Source of the DNA: Paracoccus sp. (in: a-proteobacteria)
Lineage (GTDB): Bacteria; Pseudomonadota; Alphaproteobacteria; Rhodobacterales; Rhodobacteraceae
Length of the DNA: 64,000 nt
Reading direction: 5' to 3'
Assembly (NCBI RefSeq): GCF_030538495.1
Contig: NZ_JAUNTW010000004.1
Coordinates: 153,147-217,146 of the forward strand
Below the pieces are notes generated by a model. That model did not search any database, was not told the origin of the DNA, and saw only the letters and a program-made list of their open reading frames with translations. Positions 1 through 8,651 of the stretch are shown piece by piece (position 1 is the first letter of the stretch; every line of letters starts with the position of its first letter). The position numbers and the translations under genes were made by a program.

Positions 1-279
1 AGCGACCCCGTTCCATTCGCCCACATTGTTTCCGGTCGGGTCGGTTTGTTCCGTCGCCCCGCTGCTGCGGCCATAGGTATACGAGACTTCTCTGTAACCC
101 CACAACCCGCCCGCCGTGGTCGAGCCAGCACGGGGTTTATATTTGCCTGTGGCGCCTTCGTTGGTCACCTGATAGCGCAATTGCATTTCATCCGGCCAAA
201 CGACCGACGCAGCGCCGGGGGCAGCAACCGCCACAGCCAGAACAGCAGCGCAGGCAGCCGCTTTGATACGGGTAAACAT
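1..279 (-). CDS. Secreted protein of unknown function, N-terminal part only
   Basis: The frame is open for 93 codons from an ATG at 279 to the window edge, so the C-terminus is missing. A GAGGTG ribosome site lies just upstream. The first 25 or so residues form a classic signal peptide (MFTRIKAAACAAVLAVAVAA, then an Ala-rich cleavage region), so the protein is exported. The visible mature part is rich in Tyr, Gly and Thr (for example LRYQVTNEG, GYREVSYTYG) and looks beta-rich, but I do not recognise a family. About 170 bases separate it from the polyprenyl synthase gene to its right, which is on the same strand; I see no clear promoter there. Confidence 0.6.
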   Translation of the reverse strand, partial: MFTRIKAAACAAVLAVAVAAPGAASVVWPDEMQLRYQVTNEGATGKYKPRAGSTTAGGLWGYREVSYTYGRSSGATEQTDPTGNNVGEWNGVA

Positions 280-447
280 AGGACACCTCACGAACGAATA
301 AACTTGCTGATGGCATACCGATCTTTGGCCATAGCGTCGATTAATTTTTATCCCACCTGACCAAAAGAACAGGTTAACGGTGCCTTGCTGTCATAAAAAA
401 CCAGCGATACTGTCGTGATTTTGTAGCAAAGGGCAGGTTTCAGCCCC

Positions 448-1449
448 TTATGCCACCCGCGCCACAACGAAATCCGCCAGATCGGCCAGCATTTGACGAA
501 TCGGATGGTCGGGCAGGGCCTTTAACGCCGCCTTGGCCCGCGCCGCCCACGCCAAGGCGTCCGCCCGCGCCGCATCCATGGCACCGTGCCGCGCCATCAC
601 GGCCAAGGCGTGGTCCAGATCGCCGTCGCGCTGATCGCCGCGTTCAATCACCCGTTCCCAGAACGCGCGTTCGTCCGCATCCGCCGCCGCCACGGCCTTA
701 ATCACCGGCAGGGTCAGTTTGCGTTCGCGGAAATCATCGCCCACATTTTTGCCGATGGTGTCCGTCGCCCCGCCATAATCCAGCAGGTCGTCCACAATCT
801 GAAACGCAATCCCCAAGGCATCGCCGTAATCAAACAGCGCCTGCACCTGATCCGCGGGCGCGTTCGCGATGACGCCGCCCACCTCGGTCGCGGCGGAAAA
901 CAGCGCCGCCGTCTTGCCGCGAACCACCTGAAGATAAACGGATTCATCCGTGCGCAGGTCTTGGGCGGCGGTCAGTTGCAGCACCTCACCCTCGGCAATG
1001 GTGGCACTGGCATTGGCCAGAATTGCCAGCGTGCGCAGATTGCCGGGTTCGACCATCAACTGAAAACTGCGCGCAAACAGGTAATCGCCCACCAGCACGC
1101 TGGATTTGTTATCCCACAGCAGGTTTGCGGTCGGGCGGCCCCGGCGCTGCCGGCTTTCGTCCACCACATCGTCATGCAGCAGCGTGGCGGTGTGGATGAA
1201 TTCCACCGTTGCCGCCAGATGGATGTGGTAAGGTCCTGAATAACCGACCATATTCGCCGCCGCCAGCGTCAGCATCGGGCGCAGGCGCTTGCCGCCCGCG
1301 TCAATCAGATGGGCCGTCACCTGCGGGATGCGAGGGGCGTGTTTGCTGGCCATGCGGTCGCGGATCAGCGCGTTCACCGCGTCCATATCATCGGCCAAGG
1401 CGTCAGCCAGTTGATCCAGCGGTTTGCGGGTGTTGTCCTGCACCGTCAT
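448..1449 (-). CDS. Long-chain trans-polyprenyl diphosphate synthase (ubiquinone side chain)
   Basis: It condenses isopentenyl diphosphate units onto an allylic primer to build the long prenyl tail of ubiquinone. The 333-residue product has both Asp-rich motifs of the family: the first in LLHDDVVDES (about residue 92) and the second in FQIVDDLLDYGG (about residue 215). The GGKRLRPML substrate-binding segment near residue 52 and the GDYLFARSF segment are also typical. The start is the ATG at 1449, reading MTVQDNTRKP; in-frame ATGs at 1464 and 1503 are possible but lack better ribosome sites. Chain length (octa-, nona- or deca-) cannot be read from the sequence; the lineage usually makes Q-10. 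It is divergent from the DUF2007 gene. The prenyltransferase that would use its product, ubiA, is at 19502. Confidence 0.93.
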   Translation of the reverse strand: MTVQDNTRKPLDQLADALADDMDAVNALIRDRMASKHAPRIPQVTAHLIDAGGKRLRPMLTLAAANMVGYSGPYHIHLAATVEFIHTATLLHDDVVDESRQRRGRPTANLLWDNKSSVLVGDYLFARSFQLMVEPGNLRTLAILANASATIAEGEVLQLTAAQDLRTDESVYLQVVRGKTAALFSAATEVGGVIANAPADQVQALFDYGDALGIAFQIVDDLLDYGGATDTIGKNVGDDFRERKLTLPVIKAVAAADADERAFWERVIERGDQRDGDLDHALAVMARHGAMDAARADALAWAARAKAALKALPDHPIRQMLADLADFVVARVA

Positions 1450-1523
1450 GCCTCTAAATGTCATTGCGCCCAAGGGATTGCCACGCCATCGACAAATTCG
1501 CAACCGCCCGTTACGATTTTGCT

Positions 1524-1733
1524 ATGAAAGAACTGTTCCGAACCAACGACCCCGTGCGCATTTCCGCCGCCACCAGCCTGCTGCGCGGCGAAGGCATCAT
1601 GACGTTCGAAATGGACCAGCATATCAGCGTGCTGCACGGAGGCATCGGCGCGCTTCAACGCCGCGTCATGGTGGCGGATCGCGACGAATTCATGGCCCGC
1701 GCCGTGCTGCGCGATGCGGGGCTGGATGGCTGA
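1524..1733 (+). CDS. DUF2007 family protein
   Basis: A 69-residue protein starting MKELFRTNDP. The pattern of a short N-terminal strand, a helix (ISAATSLLRGEGI), then ISVLHGGIGAL.RRVMVADRDEFMARAVL fits the small DUF2007 fold, sometimes called a putative signal-transducing domain. Its biochemical role is unknown. Its last 8 bases overlap the start of the downstream methyltransferase, so the two are probably translationally coupled. A longer upstream reading is open, but the ATG at 1524 fits the family length. Confidence 0.75.
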   Translation: MKELFRTNDPVRISAATSLLRGEGIMTFEMDQHISVLHGGIGALQRRVMVADRDEFMARAVLRDAGLDG

Positions 1734-2484
1734 CACGCGCATTGATGGGTTTCTGGGCGGGCGTTTGCAGATCGCGCAACCCGCGCGCGGCTATCGGTCG
1801 GGGGCCGATGCGGTGATGCTGGCCGCGGCCTGTCCCGCCACGCCGGGGCAGGCGGTGCTGGAACTGGGCTGCGGGGCCGGAGTGGCCAGCCTGTGTCTGG
1901 GCTGGCGCGTGGCGGGGCTGGCGCTTACCGGGCTGGAATATCAGGGAAATTATGCCGATCTGGCGCGACAAAATGCCGCGCGGAATGGTGTCGCGCTGCG
2001 GGTTCTGACCGGTGATCTGGCCGCGCCACCCGATGATCTGCGCAATGCTGCCTTCGATCATGTGATGATGAACCCGCCCTATTTTCGGGGTGGGACCGCC
2101 GCGCCCGATGCGGGCCGCGCGACCGCCCGGCACGAAGACACCCCGCTGGTGGATTGGATCGGCGCGGGGCTGCGGCGGCTGCGTCCGGGCGGCTGGATCA
2201 CGGTTATTCAGCGCGCCGACCGGCTGGATGGGGTCATCGCGGCGCTGTGGGGGCGGGCGGGGGCGATCAGCGTTTTGCCGATTGCGGCGCGGGCGGAGCG
2301 CGATGCCGGTCGCGTGATTGTGACCGCGCGCAAAGGGGCGCGCACGCCCTTGCGTCTGTGCGCGCCGTTCATCATGCATACCGGCCCCGCGCATCGGTGC
2401 GACGGGTCCGACCTGACCGACGCCGCGCAGGCGGTTCTGCGCGACGGTCAGGGTTTGGCCCCGTTCATTGCAAAAGTTTCGTGA
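1726..2484 (+). CDS. SAM-dependent methyltransferase, TrmN6-like
   Basis: A 252-residue Rossmann-fold methyltransferase. Motif I is VLELGCGAGVASLCL (about residues 43-57), and the catalytic MMNPPYF (about residue 111) is the NPPY signature of exocyclic-amine methyltransferases acting on adenine, guanine or glutamine. The short N-terminal DGFLGGRLQIAQPARGYR segment followed by SGADAVML is the hallmark of the TrmN6/YfiC family, which makes m6A37 in tRNA1(Val). The substrate here is inferred from the family. Its start at 1726 overlaps the preceding DUF2007 gene by 8 bases. Confidence 0.85.
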   Translation: MADTRIDGFLGGRLQIAQPARGYRSGADAVMLAAACPATPGQAVLELGCGAGVASLCLGWRVAGLALTGLEYQGNYADLARQNAARNGVALRVLTGDLAAPPDDLRNAAFDHVMMNPPYFRGGTAAPDAGRATARHEDTPLVDWIGAGLRRLRPGGWITVIQRADRLDGVIAALWGRAGAISVLPIAARAERDAGRVIVTARKGARTPLRLCAPFIMHTGPAHRCDGSDLTDAAQAVLRDGQGLAPFIAKVS

Positions 2485-2541
2485 CATCGCCCCCGGTCTG
2501 TGCTGCAATCCATCTGCGACACAAACCACAAGGAGGGTGCT

Positions 2542-2706
2542 ATGTCGGTTGCTTCCCATGTCGAAGAGCTTCGTAAGAAACATCAGGTGCTGTCAGATGC
2601 GGTCGAAAAGGCGCAGCGCAGCCCCGGTTCCACAGACGCGGAAATCGCGGACCTGAAACGGCAGAAGCTGCGATTGAAGGAAGAAATTTCCCGGCTCGAG
2701 CATTAA
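2542..2706 (+). CDS. DUF465 (YdcH-like) small coiled-coil protein
   Basis: A 54-residue protein beginning MSVASHVEELRKKHQVLSD, with an AAGGAGGG ribosome site 6 bases before the ATG. The protein is almost entirely helical and charged (DAEIADLKRQKLRLKEEI), as in the DUF465/YdcH family. The function is unknown. It is followed 5 bases later by a strong hairpin terminator that it shares with the convergent phaB gene. Confidence 0.85.
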   Translation: MSVASHVEELRKKHQVLSDAVEKAQRSPGSTDAEIADLKRQKLRLKEEISRLEH

Positions 2707-2710
2707 CCAA

Positions 2711-2737
2711 AACGGCCCGCGATCATCGCGGGCCGTT
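2711..2737. terminator. Bidirectional hairpin terminator between DUF465 and phaB
   Basis: Perfect 10-bp stem AACGGCCCGC / GCGGGCCGTT around a 7-base loop. It lies between two convergent genes and can serve both. Confidence 0.8.
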
Positions 2738-2766
2738 CGGTTCTGCGGTATGGTTTGCGGCTGGGG

Positions 2767-3492
2767 TCAGACGAAAAACTGACCGCCATTCGCGCTGATC
2801 GTCGATCCGGTGATAAAGCCCGCATCGTCAGACGCCAAAAACACCACAGCCCGCGCGATTTCTTCGGGTTCGCCCAGACGGCCAACCGGAATTTGCGGGA
2901 TGATGCGTTCGTTCAGCACCTTTTCATCAATCGCGCGCACCATTTCCGTGCCGATATAGCCGGGGCAGATCGCGTTGACGGTGATTCCGGCGCGCGCACC
3001 TTCCTGTGCCAGGGCCTTGGTGATGCCCAGATCGCCGGCTTTGGCGGCGGAATAGTTGGCCTGACCCGCCTGACCCTTTTGCCCGTTGATCGAACTGATA
3101 TTGATCACGCGGCCAAATTTGCGGTCGCGCATCCCGGTCCAGACGGGATGGGTCATGTTGAACACGCCGGTCAGGTTGGTGTCGATGACCTCTTTCCACT
3201 GCTGCGGGGTCATTTTGTGGAACATGGCGTCGCGGGTGATGCCGGCATTGTTGACCAGAACGGCGACGGGGCCAAGCTCATCTTCGATCTGTTTGATGCC
3301 CGCGGCGCAGGCGTCATAATCCGCGACCGACCATTTATAGGTCTTGATCCCGGTTTCTTCGGTAAAGGCGCGGGCGGCGTCGTCATTGCCGGCATAATTG
3401 GCGGCAACGGTATAGCCCGCATCCTTCAGCGCCTTGGAAATGGCGGCACCAATCCCGCGCGATCCGCCGGTGACGATGGCAACTTTTGACAT
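2767..3492 (-). CDS. phaB: Acetoacetyl-CoA reductase (NADPH), PHB pathway
   Basis: It reduces acetoacetyl-CoA to (R)-3-hydroxybutyryl-CoA, the second step of polyhydroxybutyrate synthesis. The 241-residue product is a short-chain dehydrogenase: the nucleotide-binding TGGSRGIG is near residue 8, NNAGITRD near residue 87, and the catalytic Ser and YSAAKAG Tyr-Lys pair near residues 138-155. The FNMTHPVW and ICPGYIGTEM segments match PhaB rather than FabG. The start is the ATG at 3492, preceded by AAGGGGGGAAAA. It sits downstream of phaA on the same strand, with a hairpin between them that may reduce read-through. Confidence 0.95.
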   Translation of the reverse strand: MSKVAIVTGGSRGIGAAISKALKDAGYTVAANYAGNDDAARAFTEETGIKTYKWSVADYDACAAGIKQIEDELGPVAVLVNNAGITRDAMFHKMTPQQWKEVIDTNLTGVFNMTHPVWTGMRDRKFGRVINISSINGQKGQAGQANYSAAKAGDLGITKALAQEGARAGITVNAICPGYIGTEMVRAIDEKVLNERIIPQIPVGRLGEPEEIARAVVFLASDDAGFITGSTISANGGQFFV

Positions 3493-3541
3493 GAAATTTT
3501 CCCCCCTTATGTCAAAATCTGTGACGCAACGGTAAGTTGCA

Positions 3542-3572
3542 AACGCCCTGCGCGCAAGTGTCGCAGGGCGTT
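3542..3572 (-). terminator. Hairpin after phaA
   Basis: An 11-bp stem AACGCCCTGCG / CGCAGGGCGTT with a 9-base loop lies just past the phaA stop and before phaB. There is no T-run, so it may be an attenuator or mRNA-stabilising hairpin rather than a full terminator. Confidence 0.6.
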
Positions 3573-3581
3573 CACATTTGT

Positions 3582-4754
3582 TTAGCGTTCCAGACACATG
3601 GCAACGCCCATGCCGCCGCCGATGCACAGCGTGGCCAGACCTTTTTTCGCGTCGCGTCGCTTCATTTCAAACAGCAGCGTGTTCAGGATGCGGCAGCCCG
3701 ATGCGCCGATGGGATGGCCAATCGCAATCGCGCCGCCATTGACGTTCACGATGGACGGATCCCAGCCCATATCTTTGTTCACGGCGCAGGCTTGAGCGGC
3801 AAAGGCTTCGTTCGCTTCGACCAGATCCAGATCGCCGACGGACCAGCCGGCCTTTTCCAGTGCTTTGCGGCTGGCCGGGATCGGGCCGGTGCCCATGATC
3901 GCCGGGTCCAGACCTGCGGTGGCATAGGATGCGATGCGGGCCAGCGGGGTCAGGCCACGGCGGGCGGCCTCATCCTCGGTCATGACCATGACGGCAGCAG
4001 CGCCGTCATTGATGCCCGACGCGTTCGCGGCGGTCACCGAACCGTCTTTGGTAAAGGCCGCGCGCAGTTTCTGCATCGCGTCCAGCGTGGCACCGTGGCG
4101 GATATATTCGTCCTTATCCACAACCGTGTCGCCTTTGCGCGTTTTCACGGTATAGGCCACGATTTCGTCGTCAAAACGCCCGTCTTTCTGGGCGGCCTCG
4201 GCCTTGTTCTGCGAGGCGACGGCGAATTCGTCCTGTTGTTCACGGGTGATCGACCAGCGATCCGCGACGTTTTCGGCGGTCTGGCCCATGTGGTAATTGT
4301 TGAACGCGTCCCACAGACCGTCGCGGATCATGGTGTCGATCATCTGCAGATCGCCCATTTTCTGACCCGCGCGCAGATAGGCGGCGTGGTTGGACAGCGA
4401 CATGCTTTCCTGACCGCCAGCCAGAACGATGGAGGCATCGCCCAGAATCACCTGCTGCGCGGCCAAGGCGACGGTGCGCAGACCCGAACCGCACACCTGA
4501 TTGATCAGCCATGCCGACGCCTCTTGCGGCAGGCCGGCTTTGATATGGGCCTGACGGGCGGGGTTCTGGCCCTGACCGGCGGTCAGCACCTGCCCCAGAA
4601 TGGTTTCGCTGACCTCGGCCGGGTCGATCCCGGCGCGTGCCACAACTTCGCGCAGGACGGCGGCGCCCAGATCGGATGCGGGAACATTCGCAAATGATCC
4701 CAGAAAACTGCCGACCGGCGTGCGCGCGGCGGAAACGATAACGGCTTTGGTCAT
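3582..4754 (-). CDS. phaA: Acetyl-CoA C-acetyltransferase (beta-ketothiolase), PHB pathway
   Basis: It condenses two acetyl-CoA into acetoacetyl-CoA, feeding PhaB. The 390-residue product has all thiolase signatures: the acyl-enzyme Cys in [10 protein letters not shown] (about residue 89), [15 protein letters not shown] with the active-site His (about residue 347), and the second Cys in LCIGGGMG near the C-terminus. The start is the ATG at 4754 ([15 protein letters not shown]), preceded by GGAAGGAGAAATC. It is co-oriented with phaB downstream; the polymerase phaC is not in the window. Confidence 0.95.
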   Translation of the reverse strand: MTKAVIVSAARTPVGSFLGSFANVPASDLGAAVLREVVARAGIDPAEVSETILGQVLTAGQGQNPARQAHIKAGLPQEASAWLINQVCGSGLRTVALAAQQVILGDASIVLAGGQESMSLSNHAAYLRAGQKMGDLQMIDTMIRDGLWDAFNNYHMGQTAENVADRWSITREQQDEFAVASQNKAEAAQKDGRFDDEIVAYTVKTRKGDTVVDKDEYIRHGATLDAMQKLRAAFTKDGSVTAANASGINDGAAAVMVMTEDEAARRGLTPLARIASYATAGLDPAIMGTGPIPASRKALEKAGWSVGDLDLVEANEAFAAQACAVNKDMGWDPSIVNVNGGAIAIGHPIGASGCRILNTLLFEMKRRDAKKGLATLCIGGGMGVAMCLER

Positions 4755-4858
4755 GATTTCTCCTTCCCAGAGGTCCGGCGTGGCCGGTGGTTCGGCCACA
4801 GGATGCGGTTTCGTATCGTCACGTCAAGCCGTTCATGCCGATTGCGCCCGAAAAACCG

Positions 4859-5680
4859 TCATCGGTTGGCCACGGCGGGTGGAGTGGTCAGCGGCGGGGC
4901 CATGGTCGGGGCGCCGAAATAATAGCCCTGCAAACAGTCGATCCCGGCACCGATCAGGAAACTGGCATCTTCGGCGGTTTCGACCGATTCCGCGACGGTA
5001 AACATATCGAAATGATGCGCAATCGACATCAGCGCCCGCGTCAGCACCTGATTATCCGGGTTTTTCGAGATGCTGCGAATGAATTGCCCGTCAATTTTGA
5101 TCATATCAAAGCAAAAATCGCGCAGATACCGGAACGATGTATAGCCCGCGCCGAAATCGTCCAAGGCCAGACTGATGCCGTGATCCTGCACCTCATACAT
5201 GAAATCCTGCACCTGTTCGGGCAGCCCCATGGCTGAACTTTCGGTGATTTCCAGAATCAGCCGTTCGCCCAGATGCGGATCATCGGCCAGCCCGTTTCGC
5301 AGGGTGGTGATCCATTCGGGATAGTCGATGGACCGCGCCGACATATTGATGGACAGCCGCATCGCCGGATCCTGCGCCAATGCGCGCAGCCCCAAGCCCA
5401 GCGACAAACAGTCAATCTGCCGCCCCAATTCGGTTTTTTCCGCTGTGGGCATGAATTCTTTCAACGGGACAATGCGCCCGGTTTCGTCGATAATGCGGAT
5501 CAGCCCTTCGTAAAAAGCGGGGGTTTCCGTGCGCCCCGCCTGCACAATCGGCTGAAAGGCCAAAGCCCCGCTGCCCCGCTGCACAGCGGCGCGCACCATG
5601 GACAGGGTTACGCTGTCCTGATGGCCGATCGCGCTGTCCAATGGCGAACCTGCTGTTTGGGTCTTGCCGTATTCCACCAC
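4859..5680 (-). CDS. Stand-alone EAL-domain c-di-GMP phosphodiesterase
   Basis: It hydrolyses cyclic di-GMP. The 273-residue protein is a lone EAL domain with no GGDEF, PAS or membrane segment visible. The signature EAL triplet reads EGL (FYEGLIRI), keeping the metal-binding Glu. The other catalytic groups are intact: INMSARS (Asn), LEITES (Glu), LALDDFGAGYTSF (two Asp), MIKIDGQFI (Lys), the VAESVE loop Glu, and LQGYYFGAP (Gln). An active enzyme is therefore expected. It is divergent from tag, with about 95 bases between the two starts. Confidence 0.9.
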   Translation of the reverse strand: MVEYGKTQTAGSPLDSAIGHQDSVTLSMVRAAVQRGSGALAFQPIVQAGRTETPAFYEGLIRIIDETGRIVPLKEFMPTAEKTELGRQIDCLSLGLGLRALAQDPAMRLSINMSARSIDYPEWITTLRNGLADDPHLGERLILEITESSAMGLPEQVQDFMYEVQDHGISLALDDFGAGYTSFRYLRDFCFDMIKIDGQFIRSISKNPDNQVLTRALMSIAHHFDMFTVAESVETAEDASFLIGAGIDCLQGYYFGAPTMAPPLTTPPAVANR

Positions 5681-5774
5681 CGATTCCCCTTATTTGAATC
5701 ACTTTGTTGCACATTGCACATCATGGCTTAATTTCAGGTAAACCGGGATGGTTTTTTCAACTGTAGGTTAATTG

Positions 5775-6350
5775 ATGAATCAGCGATGCGGATGGTGCGG
5801 GGATGACCCGGTTTATGTCGATTACCACGATCACGAATGGGGCGTGCCGGTGCGTGATGGGCGGCAATTGTGGGAATTGTTAACGCTGGAATCGTTTCAG
5901 GCGGGCCTGTCATGGATCACAATTCTGCGCAAACGTGACGCATTTCGGCAGGAATTTCAGGGCTTTGATCCGGTTCAGGTCGCCCTGTGGGATGACGCCC
6001 GGATCGCGCGCGCCTTAACCAATCCGGGCATCGTCCGGCATCGCGGCAAAATCGCCAATACGGTAAAAACTGCACAGCTTTTTAATCAATTTGATTCAAC
6101 CGAAGCGTTTGCCGATTACCTCTGGTCCTTTACCGGCGGGCAGGTCGTGCAAAATAACTGGCCCGATTTGTCGCATGTGCCGGCATCCACCCCCGAATCA
6201 ACCGCGATGTCAAAATCGCTGCATGACCGAGGGTTCCGATTCTGTGGGCCGGTGATCTGTTATGCGTTTATGCAGGCGGCGGGGATGGTGAACGATCACG
6301 TCACCACCTGCCACCGTCATGCGCCGGTCAGGGCGCTGTCATCTGCATAA
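5775..6350 (+). CDS. tag: DNA-3-methyladenine glycosylase I
   Basis: It removes 3-methyladenine from alkylated DNA. The 191-residue product starts MNQRCGWCGDDPVYVDYHDHEWGVP, which holds the N-terminal Cys and His ligands of the Tag zinc site; the C-terminal NDHVTTCHRHA supplies the other His and Cys. The WELLTLESFQAGLSWITIL segment is the family's helix-hairpin region. The ATG at 5775 is used; a TTG directly before it is also in frame. The 3' end overlaps the convergent thioredoxin gene by 23 bases, an unusual tail-to-tail overlap. Confidence 0.93.
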   Translation: MNQRCGWCGDDPVYVDYHDHEWGVPVRDGRQLWELLTLESFQAGLSWITILRKRDAFRQEFQGFDPVQVALWDDARIARALTNPGIVRHRGKIANTVKTAQLFNQFDSTEAFADYLWSFTGGQVVQNNWPDLSHVPASTPESTAMSKSLHDRGFRFCGPVICYAFMQAAGMVNDHVTTCHRHAPVRALSSA

Positions 6351-6876
6351 TCAAGGCCTTGGCCGCGTCGGAATCCCATTCGGCATCGCCCAGGTAACGC
6401 GCGACTTCGTTCCCGTCGCGGTCGATCAGCACCGTGACCGGCAGCCCCATCACACCCATATCGCGCGCCATCTGCTGCCGGTTATCCAGCAAAACCGGCA
6501 GGTGTTTCACGCCGACCTCATCAAAGAACGCGGTGATGCGGTCCACGGAATTGCGGCCGGTGGCGATGGTCACGACCTGAAAATCATCGCCGCCCAATTC
6601 GGCTTGCAGGTTGTCTAACGCCGGCATTTCGTGACGGCAGGGGGCGCACCAGGTTGCCCAAAAGTTCAGCAACACCACCTGACCGCGCCAATCGGCCAGA
6701 CTGTGCGTGCCGCCGTCGGGGTCGGTAAAATCCACATCGCTGACGGGTTTCGGCGCATCCGCAACGATCAGCTTGGACAGGCCGCCATCCCGCGCCGCCT
6801 GCCAATCGGGTTCCGCGGCCAAGGCGGTGTTTGCACCCAAAACCAGTGATGTATAGAACAGGAACGAACGCAGCAT
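6328..6876 (-). CDS. TlpA-family periplasmic thioredoxin-like disulfide reductase
   Basis: A 182-residue protein with an N-terminal signal sequence ([18 protein letters not shown]), so it acts outside the inner membrane. The thioredoxin-fold active site WCAPC is at about residues 76-80, within [18 protein letters not shown], and the cis-Pro segment is GLPVTVLID. TlpA/ResA-type proteins reduce disulfides, often in cytochrome c or copper-site maturation; the partner here is not evident from the context. The start at 6876 is preceded by GGAG, and only 22 bases separate it from the divergent argH start. Confidence 0.88.
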   Translation of the reverse strand: MLRSFLFYTSLVLGANTALAAEPDWQAARDGGLSKLIVADAPKPVSDVDFTDPDGGTHSLADWRGQVVLLNFWATWCAPCRHEMPALDNLQAELGGDDFQVVTIATGRNSVDRITAFFDEVGVKHLPVLLDNRQQMARDMGVMGLPVTVLIDRDGNEVARYLGDAEWDSDAAKALIMQMTAP

Positions 6877-6898
6877 TTTGATCTCCGAAGGACTGACC

Positions 6899-8308
6899 AT
6901 GACTGAACGGCCCGACACCGCAGACGCCGCCAACACCATGTGGGGCGGACGATTCGCCGCAGGGCCGGACGCGATTATGGAGGCGATCAACGCATCCATC
7001 AGCTTTGACCAGCGGCTTTATGCCCAAGACATCCGGGGCAGTCAGGCCCATGCCGCCATGCTGGCCGCACAAGGTATCATCAGCGATACCGATGCGCAGG
7101 CCATCCGTGAAGGGCTTATCACGGTCTTGTCAGAGATCGAGGCCGGAAATTTCCCCTTCCAGACCGCGCTTGAGGATATTCACATGAATGTCGAAGCCCG
7201 GCTGAAGGACCTGATCGGTGAACCGGCGGGGCGGCTGCACACAGGCCGGTCGCGCAATGATCAGGTCGCAACGGATTTCCGCCTGTGGGTGCGCGATCAA
7301 TGCGACGCCGTAATGGCGGGGCTGACCGCGCTGATCAACGCGGCATTGGGGCAGGCGCAGGCGGGGGCCGATTGGGTCATGCCGGGATTCACCCATCTGC
7401 AAACCGCGCAGCCGGTGACATGGGGGCATCACATGATGGCCTATGTCGAAATGTTCGGGCGCGATCTGTCACGGTTCCGCGATGCGCGGGCGCGAATGAA
7501 CGAATCGCCTCTGGGGGCTGCGGCCTTGGCCGGGACGGGCTACAGGATTGACCGCAACGCGACGGCGCAGGCATTGGGGTTTGACCGCCCCATGGCCAAC
7601 AGTCTGGATGCCGTCAGCGACCGGGACTTTGCGCTGGAATTTTTGTCCGCCGCCAGCATCTGCGCGGTGCATCTGTCGCGTCTGGCCGAAGAACTGGTGA
7701 TCTGGTCATCGGCGCAATTCCGGTTCGTGTCCATGTCGGACAAATGGTCCACCGGGTCGTCGATCATGCCGCAAAAACGCAACCCCGACGCGGCGGAACT
7801 GATCCGCGCCAAAATCGGCCGGATTCTGGGGTCCACCGTGGCGCTGTTCACGGTGATGAAGGGCCTGCCGCTGGCCTATTCCAAAGACATGCAAGAGGAT
7901 AAAGAACAGGTCTTTGACGCCGCCGATAACCTGATGCTGTCGCTGGCGGCTATGGCGGGGATGCTGTCGGACCTGACCGCGAATCGCGACCAGATGGAGG
8001 CGGCGGCATCGGCGGGCTTCTCCACGGCCACCGATCTGGCCGATTGGCTGGTGCGCGAATTGGGCCTGCCGTTCCGCGACGCCCACCATGTCACCGGATC
8101 ACTGGTCGCAAAGGCCGAATCGGCGGGGATCGACCTGCCCGACCTGACGCTGGCCGACATGCAGGCGGTGCATCCCGGCATTACGCAGCAGGTTTATGGC
8201 GTGTTGGGCGTGCATAATTCCGTCGCCTCGCGTCAAAGCTATGGCGGCACCGCCCCGGATCAGGTCCGCGCCCAAATCGCCCGCTGGCAGGCCGCACTGA
8301 ATCCGTGA
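6899..8308 (+). CDS. argH: Argininosuccinate lyase
   Basis: It cleaves argininosuccinate to arginine and fumarate, the last step of arginine synthesis. The 469-residue product has the fumarase/ASL superfamily signature [12 protein letters not shown] (about residue 280), the substrate-binding [14 protein letters not shown] and the catalytic TFTHLQ-like segment [12 protein letters not shown]. The ATG at 6899 is preceded by GAAGGA. The argH, small lipoprotein, lysA order is typical of the Rhodobacteraceae and links arginine and lysine synthesis in one stretch. Confidence 0.97.
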   Translation: MTERPDTADAANTMWGGRFAAGPDAIMEAINASISFDQRLYAQDIRGSQAHAAMLAAQGIISDTDAQAIREGLITVLSEIEAGNFPFQTALEDIHMNVEARLKDLIGEPAGRLHTGRSRNDQVATDFRLWVRDQCDAVMAGLTALINAALGQAQAGADWVMPGFTHLQTAQPVTWGHHMMAYVEMFGRDLSRFRDARARMNESPLGAAALAGTGYRIDRNATAQALGFDRPMANSLDAVSDRDFALEFLSAASICAVHLSRLAEELVIWSSAQFRFVSMSDKWSTGSSIMPQKRNPDAAELIRAKIGRILGSTVALFTVMKGLPLAYSKDMQEDKEQVFDAADNLMLSLAAMAGMLSDLTANRDQMEAAASAGFSTATDLADWLVRELGLPFRDAHHVTGSLVAKAESAGIDLPDLTLADMQAVHPGITQQVYGVLGVHNSVASRQSYGGTAPDQVRAQIARWQAALNP

Positions 8309-8336
8309 CCGCCCGCCCGCGGCACGGTCGCGATCT

Positions 8337-8411
8337 GAGTATTTGGACACAGAAGAAGCCACGCCGTCGCACATCATGCGCAACCGGGGTTTCTTCTGTG
8401 CATAAATACTC
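8337..8411. repeat. Inverted pair of the GGATATTT...ACAGAAGAT intergenic element
   Basis: Two 21-base arms face each other: 8337-8357 (GAGTATTTGGACACAGAAGAA) and its inverted relative at 8391-8411, with 33 bases between. The element lies between argH and the lipoprotein gene and could fold as an mRNA hairpin. Related copies occur at 9972, 12606/12791 and 23032/23110. The rest of the 202-base gap shows nothing else. Confidence 0.8.
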
Positions 8412-8510
8412 AAAAACGCACCGCCGCGTCTGGGTGGGGCGGTGCAAAAGGGGCGCTTGCATGGCGGCGGGCGGCCCATCATAAACGCGCGGAACATGCG
8501 GGGAATAAAC

Positions 8511-8651
8511 ATGCGACTGGCTGTGATTGCGCTGATGCTGATGGGGGTGGCGAGCTGTGGGGTGGATGGCCCCCCCGAACGCCCGGTTGAGCAGCAATTT
8601 GGCGTCACCATCGGCGGGCAGGCGCGTATTGGCGTGGCGGGACGGCTGTAA
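8511..8651 (+). CDS. Small lipoprotein
   Basis: A 46-residue protein, MRLAVIALMLMGVASCG..., with a short hydrophobic leader and a lipobox (VASC) placing the lipidated Cys at residue 16. The mature part is only about 30 residues, Pro- and Gly-rich, and ends RIGVAGRL. Its stop overlaps the lysA start (TAATG), so it is coupled to lysA. Tiny lipoproteins in exactly this position are common in Rhodobacteraceae; the function is unknown. Confidence 0.8.
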   Translation: MRLAVIALMLMGVASCGVDGPPERPVEQQFGVTIGGQARIGVAGRL